A stretch of DNA of 64,000 nt from Sulfurisoma sp963709555 (GTDB lineage Bacteria; Pseudomonadota; Gammaproteobacteria; Burkholderiales; Rhodocyclaceae), in assembly GCA_963709555.1 (NCBI GenBank), contig CAVPWR010000003.1:1-64000 (forward strand), written 5' to 3'. This document shows positions 59,938 to 64,000 of this stretch, in pieces. The position numbers and the translations under genes are program-made. Each line of letters starts with the position of its first letter. The stretch's first letter is position 1. The notes beneath the pieces were generated by a model, which ran no database searches, had not been told where the DNA came from, and was given only the letters and a program-made list of their open reading frames with translations.

Positions 59938-61050
59938 TTACCGTACCACGAAGCGGGTCAATAGGCGCGCGCCGACCCAGGTTCCGGGCAGCAGGCCGGC
60001 CAGAAACAGCAGGCTCTGCATGGCGAGGATCGGCACGCCGCCCCACAGGTGCCAGACGTTGCACGACGGTGCCATGCGTGCCGCCAGGCCCAGCAGCAGG
60101 CCGCCGCCCAGTGCCGACAGCAGCTGCCGCCGCGGCAGCCGCCAGCGCATGCGCCATTCGCCCAGGCGCAGCGCCGAGGCCAGAGCGCCGCCGACGATGC
60201 CGAGGATCAGCGGGTACTGGATGGCGGCGATGGCATCGAGCGCCGGCCCCGGCCCGCCGGTGATGGTGCGGTCGGTGAACGGCGGCGTGTAGTTGAGCGG
60301 CAGGGCAGAGGCGTAGGCGAGGCTGCCGACGTGTTCCGGCGCAGCAAGAGATTCGATCGCCAGGCCGATCTTGGAGTAGGTGGTGGTGATGCCCATGGGC
60401 ATTCCGACCAGCACGTAGGAGGCGAAGCCGAGCAGGGCCAGGATCAGCGCCGCCCGCCATGGTGCCAGGTGGCCGGCGGCGAACGCGGGGCGGTCCATGC
60501 GGCCGGCGCGGAACTCGCGCCGGAGCCAGAGCCCGCCGAGCGCGGCCAGCGGCAGCAGCAGCGTCGCTGGCGACAGCGCCAGCCATTGCGGCACGGTGAC
60601 GGCGCCCTTCACCAGCACGGTGGACTTGGCGAAGGCACTCCATTGCGGATGGATTTCGGCGTACCCGGCCGAGCCGGCGATCATGCCGACGACGGCCAGC
60701 AGGCTGGCCGCGCTGCCGGCGCCGAGCTTGAACAGGCTGCCGCATACGCAGCCGCCGGCCAGCACCATGCCGATGCCGAAGACGAAGCCGCCGATGGCAT
60801 TGGCCAGCGACGGTGGGCCGAGCAGAGGGAAAGGGTGGATGGCGATGATGCCGGCGAGCCGGCCCATTTCGAACAACGCCATGCTGACGACGACCAGCAG
60901 CACCATCTGCCGCATCAGGAAGAAATCGCGGAACAGGAACATGTCACGGAACGAAGCCGTGACGCAGAAGTCGGCGCGATGCATGACAAAGCCGGCCACC
61001 AGACCGATGAGCAGCGAGCTGACGACGATCAGCAGGTAGGGTTGTTCCAT
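59938..61050 (-). CDS. YeeE/YedE family (TsuA-like) sulfur transporter
   Basis: A 370-aa inner-membrane protein with about nine helices. The family Cys-containing motifs are HRADFCVTASFRDMFLF near the start, MVLAGGCVCGSLFKLGAG in the middle and MAPSCNVWHLWGGVP near the end; in the characterised relative such Cys residues line the thiosulfate path. The start at 61050 (MEQPYLLIVV) has GGGGAGG about 11 bases upstream; a longer frame from 61092 is less likely. Followed by the TusA-like and GGDEF-EAL genes. Confidence 0.85.
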   Translation of the reverse strand: MEQPYLLIVVSSLLIGLVAGFVMHRADFCVTASFRDMFLFRDFFLMRQMVLLVVVSMALFEMGRLAGIIAIHPFPLLGPPSLANAIGGFVFGIGMVLAGGCVCGSLFKLGAGSAASLLAVVGMIAGSAGYAEIHPQWSAFAKSTVLVKGAVTVPQWLALSPATLLLPLAALGGLWLRREFRAGRMDRPAFAAGHLAPWRAALILALLGFASYVLVGMPMGITTTYSKIGLAIESLAAPEHVGSLAYASALPLNYTPPFTDRTITGGPGPALDAIAAIQYPLILGIVGGALASALRLGEWRMRWRLPRRQLLSALGGGLLLGLAARMAPSCNVWHLWGGVPILAMQSLLFLAGLLPGTWVGARLLTRFVVR

Positions 61051-61191
61051 CTGGCCAAGCCTCCCCTCTTGTCCGAGAGGCTCAGGATACACGCGGGGCC
61101 GTCAGCGTGGCGTGCCGCCAGCGCCGACTTTTTCCCTGGCTCGAAGAGCCGAGCGTGACGCAGCGATGCCGTTCAGTTCGTATTGCTGAAA

Positions 61192-61217
61192 GAAAACGGG
61201 CACCGCTAGGGTGCCCG
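61192..61217 (-). terminator. intrinsic terminator of sodB
   Basis: On the minus strand CGGGCACC and GGTGCCCG form an 8-bp stem with a 5-nt loop (61197-61217), followed by TTTTCTTT. It lies about 45 bases after the sodB stop. Confidence 0.8.
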
Positions 61218-61260
61218 TGCTTTACGACTTTATTCTTAAAAAATAGCTGGGGTGTTACGT

Positions 61261-61845
61261 TCAGGCGAAGTTCTTTGCCGCGAAGTCCCAGTTCACCAGG
61301 TTGCCGAGGAAGGTCTCGACGAACTTCGGACGCATGTTGCGGTAGTCGATGTAGTAGGCGTGCTCCCACACGTCGACGCAGAGCAGCGCCTTGTCGCCGG
61401 TGGTCAGCGGGGTGCCGGCGGCGCCCATGTTGACGATGTTGACGGAACCGTCGGCCTTCTTCACCAGCCAGGTCCAGCCCGAGCCGAAGTTGCCGACGGC
61501 GGAGGTCTGGAAGGCCTTCTTGAACTCGTCGAGCGAACCCCATTTCTTGTTGATGGCATCGGCCAGCGCGCCGGTGGGGGCACCGCCGCCGGAGGGCTTC
61601 ATGCAGTTCCAGAAGAAGGTGTGGTTCCACACCTGGGCGGCGTTGTTGTACACGCCGCCGGCCGGGGCCTTCTTGACGATGGCTTCGAGGTCGAGGGCTT
61701 CGTACTCGGTGCCCTTGATCAGGTTGTTGAGGTTGGTGACGTAGGCCTGATGGTGCTTGGCGTAGTGGTATTCGAAGGTCTCCTTCGACATGTGCGGCGC
61801 CAGGGCGTCCATGGCGTAGGGCAGGGCGGGCAGGGTGTGTTCCAT
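61261..61845 (-). CDS. sodB: superoxide dismutase, Fe type
   Basis: SodB (194 aa) converts superoxide to peroxide and oxygen in the cytoplasm. Metal ligands are in YHYAKHHQAYV (His), NHTFFWNCM (His), and DVWEHAYYIDY (Asp and His). Iron rather than manganese is indicated by AAQVWNHTFFWNCM and FGSGWTWLV, as in E. coli SodB. GGAGAG precedes the ATG. Confidence 0.95.
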   Translation of the reverse strand: MEHTLPALPYAMDALAPHMSKETFEYHYAKHHQAYVTNLNNLIKGTEYEALDLEAIVKKAPAGGVYNNAAQVWNHTFFWNCMKPSGGGAPTGALADAINKKWGSLDEFKKAFQTSAVGNFGSGWTWLVKKADGSVNIVNMGAAGTPLTTGDKALLCVDVWEHAYYIDYRNMRPKFVETFLGNLVNWDFAAKNFA

Positions 61846-61894
61846 GAGGGCTCTCCGGTTTGACGTTGGTTAGGATGCGGTTTGGATGCTAAAG

Positions 61895-61913
61895 CCCGAC
61901 CATTTTAGTCGGG
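61895..61913 (-). terminator. weak hairpin at the xseA 3' end
   Basis: CCCGAC and GTCGGG form a 6-bp stem whose loop contains the xseA stop codon, followed by CTTT on the minus strand. It may be a weak terminator between xseA and sodB. Confidence 0.35.
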
Positions 61914-63227
61914 AAATGTCTTTGTGACAATAGCGGCTGCGGTGCCGCGTTCGAACTGCAGGCGGATCGCGCTGTCCGTCGCGAGCTGCGTAGCGTCGCG
62001 GACGACGGCGCCCGCGTCGTCGCGGACGATGGCGAAGCCGCGCGCCAGCGTGGCCTGCGGGTTGAGCGCGGCCAGCGCCGATTGCAGGCGGGCGAGCCGT
62101 GTCGCGTGGCGCGCGTGCATGGCGGCGGCGGCGCGGGCGAGGCGGGTTCTCAGGTGTTCGGCCTGGCGCAGGCGCGAGCCCAGCTCCGGCGGCCGCAGTC
62201 GCAATTGCAATCCCTGCAGGCGGCCACGACGCGCCAGTGCGGTGGCACGGCCGGTGGCGGACAGGCGCGAGGCAAGGTGATCGAGGCGTTGGCCGAGCAT
62301 CTGCAGGCGCCGGGCCGGATGCACGAGGCGGTGGCCGAGCAGGTCGACGCGCTGCATCAGTGTTTCGATGCGATCCTGCATCGTGCCGTGCAGTGCCGTG
62401 GCGAGGGTGGCGATTTCATTGGCGGCGGCGAACCAGCCGGCACTGGCGATTTCGGCGGCGGCGGTGGGTGTCGCGGCACGGCGGTCGGCGACGAAGTCGG
62501 CGATGGTGGTGTCGGTCTCGTGGCCGACGCCGCAAATAGTCGGCGCTGGCGCCACGGCGATGGCGCGCGCCACGGCCTCGTCGTTGAAGGCCCAGAGATC
62601 CTCGAGGCTGCCGCCGCCGCGCACGAGCAGCAGCAGGTCGCACTCATTGCGTTGTGCGGCCGTTTCGATTGCGGCGACTATGGCGGCGGGGGCTTCGGCA
62701 CCCTGCACCAGCGTGGGGTAGATGATCAGTTCGACATGCGGTGCGCGGCGGCCGAAGGCGGCGATGACGTCGCGCAGGGCGGCGGCCTGCGGCGAGGTGA
62801 CGATGCCGATGCGGCGCGGATAGCGCGGCAGCTCGCGTTTCCTTTCCTCGTCGAACAGGCCCTCGCCGGCGAGCTTTTCCTTGAGCCGGAGGAAGGCTTC
62901 ATATAGGCGGCCCATGCTGGCGGTGGCGCGGCGCAGCGCCTCGACGTTGAGCTGGAAGTCGCCGCGTGGCTCGTAGAGGCTGGCCAGGGCGCTGGCCTCG
63001 ACCTGCTGGCCATTTTCCAGCCGCCACGGCACGATTTGGGCGCGCGAGCGGAACATTACGCAGCGCACCTGGGCGGCGGCGTCCTTGAGCGTGAAATAGA
63101 CGTGGCCCGAAGCGGCGCGCGTGAGGTTCGACACCTCGCCGGCGATCCATGTCAGCGGCAGCGCGCGCTCGATGCTGGCACGCACGCGGCGGTTGAGTTC
63201 GGTGACGCTGATGACTTCGGCAGGCAT
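61905..63227 (-). CDS. xseA: exodeoxyribonuclease VII large subunit
   Basis: XseA (440 aa) with XseB degrades single-stranded DNA in both directions. The OB domain (ISVTELNRRVRASIERALPL, SGHVYFTLKDAAAQVRCVMF) is followed by the catalytic domain (RIGIVTSPQAAALRDVIAAF, LLLVRGGGSLEDLWAFNDEA, GVGHETDTTIADFVADRRAA) and a C-terminal coiled region. The ATG at 63227 has no ribosome site and a -10 box only 9 bases upstream. Confidence 0.95.
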   Translation of the reverse strand: MPAEVISVTELNRRVRASIERALPLTWIAGEVSNLTRAASGHVYFTLKDAAAQVRCVMFRSRAQIVPWRLENGQQVEASALASLYEPRGDFQLNVEALRRATASMGRLYEAFLRLKEKLAGEGLFDEERKRELPRYPRRIGIVTSPQAAALRDVIAAFGRRAPHVELIIYPTLVQGAEAPAAIVAAIETAAQRNECDLLLLVRGGGSLEDLWAFNDEAVARAIAVAPAPTICGVGHETDTTIADFVADRRAATPTAAAEIASAGWFAAANEIATLATALHGTMQDRIETLMQRVDLLGHRLVHPARRLQMLGQRLDHLASRLSATGRATALARRGRLQGLQLRLRPPELGSRLRQAEHLRTRLARAAAAMHARHATRLARLQSALAALNPQATLARGFAIVRDDAGAVVRDATQLATDSAIRLQFERGTAAAIVTKTFPD

Positions 63228-63235
63228 GGAGGCGA

Positions 63236-63264
63236 ATTATAAGTTGCCATGTAGGTGCCATCAG
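63236..63264 (-). promoter_or_regulatory. xseA promoter
   Basis: On the minus strand TATAAT occupies 63241-63236, with a fair -35 CTGATG 17 bp upstream (63264-63259). Transcription would begin about two bases before the xseA ATG, so the message is probably leaderless. Confidence 0.45.
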
Positions 63265-63347
63265 TGAATCGAAAATCAGCGTTCTCTGATATGTCTGCGC
63301 TTTGATCGAACTGTCCGCAGCGCATGCCATTGCGTCATTGCCGGGAG

Positions 63348-63393
63348 TTATGCACGAAAGACTCACAGACTTTTCCACAGTTTTTGTGAATAA
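63348..63393. promoter_or_regulatory. cluster of three DnaA-box-like sequences
   Basis: TTATGCACG (63348-63356, 8 of 9 to TTATNCACA), TTTTCCACA (63371-63379, 8 of 9) and, on the other strand, TTATTCACA (63393-63385, full match) lie within 46 bases between xseA and a Sel1-repeat gene. The last two face each other across 5 bases. Apart from this and the xseA promoter the gap 63228-63447 shows nothing. Confidence 0.4.
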
Positions 63394-63447
63394 CTCGGGA
63401 GCGTGCGTCCGGTAGTCTGTCCGGATGATCCTTCAATCCGTATTGGC

Positions 63448-64000
63448 GTGAGCGACCCTGCCGGCCAGATCGTGCCGCTGCGTCCGCCGGCACTGCTCGG
63501 CTTGTTCCGCGAGGTGCTCGACAGCAGCCTGGTCAGTCGCGGCGCGGCGCAGGGGCTGGCGCTGCTCGGCCATGCCGATGAATTCTGGGGCGCGCTCCCG
63601 CTCGACGAGTTGCGGCGCATGGCCGAGGGCGGCAACGCGGCGGCTCAGGCCGAACTGGCTTGGCGCTATGCCGTCGGCGAAGGCGTTCCGAAGAGCCCGG
63701 CTCAGGCACTGGCCTGGGCGAGGCCCAGCGCCGAGAAACAGTGCGGTGCCGGCGAGGCGGTGCTGGGCTGGCTGCTCTACCACGGCCATGGCGTGGCGCG
63801 GGATTTCGCGGAGGCGGCGCGGCTGTTCGAATTGGCGGCCGGGCGCGGCGACGCGCGGGCCATGGACATGCTGGCGCGCTGCCGCTTCTTCGGTCGCGGC
63901 GTGCGGCAGAACCGCGCCATGGCGGTGCGGCTGTGGCGCGGCGCGGCCGACAAGGGCGTGGCGGCCGCGATGTTCTGCCTCGGCATGTGCCTGCAGGCCG
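63448..64000 (+). CDS. Sel1-like repeat protein (5' part, runs off the window)
   Basis: The frame is open to the end of the window. The translated 184 residues contain Sel1-type TPR repeats: MAEGGNAAAQAELAWRYAVG, a block around GEAVLGWLLYHGHGVARDF, then ARCRFFGRGVRQNRAMAVRL. Such proteins are scaffolds for protein interaction; the role here is unknown. The GTG at 63448 is a tentative start and overlaps the stop of an 8-codon frame that starts at 63425; a GTG at 63403 in the same frame is an alternative. No signal peptide with the chosen start. Confidence 0.7.
   Translation, partial: MSDPAGQIVPLRPPALLGLFREVLDSSLVSRGAAQGLALLGHADEFWGALPLDELRRMAEGGNAAAQAELAWRYAVGEGVPKSPAQALAWARPSAEKQCGAGEAVLGWLLYHGHGVARDFAEAARLFELAAGRGDARAMDMLARCRFFGRGVRQNRAMAVRLWRGAADKGVAAAMFCLGMCLQA

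Overview
The window is a high-GC chromosomal segment of a betaproteobacterium. The 16S rRNA, the gene order ndk-rlmN-pilW-rodZ-ispG-hisS-yfgM-bamB-der-hfq-hflX-hflK-hflC-hisZ-purA, and the pha genes point to a Rhodocyclales-like lineage; the class is fairly safe, the order is inference. I see no insertion sequence, prophage, integrase or CRISPR array.

Layout. 1-5.6 kb: a complete rRNA operon (promoter, antitermination leader, 16S, tRNA-Ile, tRNA-Ala, 23S, 5S, terminator). 5.7-7.6 kb: accA and a short tilS. 7.6-13.5 kb: a C4-dicarboxylate-type TRAP transporter (dctPQM) with a divergent two-component system (dctS/dctR). 13.6-33.1 kb: the long housekeeping run from ndk to purA, interrupted between der and hfq by a reverse-strand frdABCD fumarate reductase operon that has an FNR-like box upstream. 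33.4-41.4 kb: a signalling cluster of five genes: a REC-HD-GYP-membrane-chemoreceptor fusion, a lone receiver, a PhnD-type periplasmic binding protein, a 1287-residue hybrid histidine kinase, and a helix-turn-helix-receiver protein. 41.5-48.9 kb: tRNA-Leu, rnr, a PilZ protein, rlmB, bamD, rluD, pgeF, a ZIP metal transporter and a small membrane protein. 48.9-53.1 kb: polyhydroxyalkanoate genes (phaC, two phaB paralogues, phaR). 53.1-57.5 kb: rimO, a patatin-like protein, an FAD-linked oxidase, three tRNAs and a DUF192 protein. 57.5-64 kb: a GGDEF-EAL protein, a TusA/YeeE sulfur-uptake pair, sodB, xseA and the start of a Sel1-repeat gene.

How it fits together. The cell appears to take up dicarboxylates (Dct), respire fumarate when oxygen is low (frd with an FNR-type site), store carbon as PHA, and use much cyclic-di-GMP signalling (HD-GYP, PilZ and GGDEF-EAL proteins). 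The most unusual block is the 33.4-41.4 kb cluster, where a phosphonate-type binding protein without any transporter sits directly before a hybrid kinase and next to a chemoreceptor/HD-GYP fusion.

Sequence quality. Six genes (dctM, rlmN, hisS, bamB, pgeF and the FAD oxidase) are broken by about nine single-base changes, every one an apparent +1 insertion. Because hisS and others are normally essential or highly conserved, residual sequencing or assembly errors are the likeliest cause. These genes are listed as pseudogenes only because that is how the sequence reads.
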